A stretch of DNA of 5,565 nucleotides from Wolbachia sp. (lineage in GTDB: Bacteria; Pseudomonadota; Alphaproteobacteria; Rickettsiales; Anaplasmataceae). Numbering within the stretch: the first letter of the stretch is position 1; each line of letters opens with the position of its first letter. Location of the stretch: contig JARBCG010000114.1 of the NCBI GenBank assembly GCA_028803175.1, positions 1 through 5,565 of the forward strand, read 5' to 3'. A program made the position numbers and the translations under genes. Below, in pieces: positions 5,392-5,565 of the stretch. The notes under the pieces were generated by a model. The model was not told the origin of the DNA, did no database searches, and worked only from the letters and a program-made list of their open reading frames with translations.

Positions 5392-5526
5392 ATATTCGTT
5401 TCACTATTGGCTGTACCTGCACTTGTACTTGAGAATTATATGTAATCTGTGTTCGGAGCATACTTGTTGTGCATTTTGTATTTTATGTAGTGAGGTTGGT
5501 TGGTTAACACCATAGCCTTAAGGAGG

Positions 5527-5553
5527 ACACTTTAGTATAATATACTTTAGTGT
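5527..5553. repeat. Imperfect palindrome near the right edge
   Basis: A 27-bp AT-rich palindrome starts ACACTTTAGTAT and ends ATACTTTAGTGT. It is broken only by two T-T mismatches in the arms. The flanks continue with weak symmetry (TAAGGAGG on the left, TAGTCC read from the right). It could be an operator, a small repeat or the end of an insertion element beginning beyond the window; the sequence does not decide. AAGGAGG at 5520-5526 looks like a Shine-Dalgarno site, but no start codon follows at suitable distance. Confidence 0.5.
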
Positions 5554-5565
5554 TGGACTACTTTA

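Overview
The window is AT-rich and looks like a genome segment of an obligate intracellular alphaproteobacterium of the order Rickettsiales, most likely Wolbachia. The evidence is the low-GC codon use, the compact housekeeping genes separated by decayed spacer, and above all a palindromic element inserted in frame in mutL. The peptide it encodes (VIPASDAGIH, then GSQCWSTGM) is of the type I associate with Wolbachia palindromic repeats. The species call is inference; no database search was run.

Layout. The left end (14-79) holds a decayed gene tail on the minus strand. It is followed by ndk (nucleoside diphosphate kinase, minus strand, 103-534). A 111-bp divergent intergenic region separates ndk from a plus-strand cluster of three unrecognised small genes and hemH (ferrochelatase, 1478-2425). 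The cluster is extremely tight: two successive ATGA stop/start overlaps (891-894 and 977-980), then hemH starting with GTG directly after the preceding TAA. This suggests one transcript with translational coupling. A tRNA-Ser(GGA) with encoded CCA lies at 2505-2594.

The stretch from 2595 to 3213 has no convincing intact gene. It contains a doubtful Asn-rich antisense ORF that runs into the tRNA, a 52-codon start-less gene remnant (2901-3059), and a short direct repeat just before mutL. The last 66 bp of that remnant are repeated in inverted orientation at the left end of the window (64 of 66 identical), so ndk, the hemH cluster and the tRNA are bracketed by inverted copies of a dead gene's 3' end.

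mutL (3214-5061) encodes a full-length MutL with intact GHKL ATPase motifs and the C-terminal metal-dependent endonuclease motif, so it should act in a MutH-independent type of mismatch repair. Its interdomain linker carries the palindromic element (about 4214-4273). A small convergent gene for a possible membrane-anchored coiled-coil protein (5074-5391, minus) lies 12 bp downstream and may be the 3' part of a frameshifted gene. The right end holds an imperfect palindrome (5527-5553) of unknown nature.

Functionally this is ordinary housekeeping: nucleotide pool balance, the last step of haem synthesis, serine decoding and mismatch repair. The main interest lies in repeat-driven remodelling and in the unexplained small membrane-protein genes fused translationally to hemH. 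I saw no CRISPR array, no intact transposase and no recognisable defence system.
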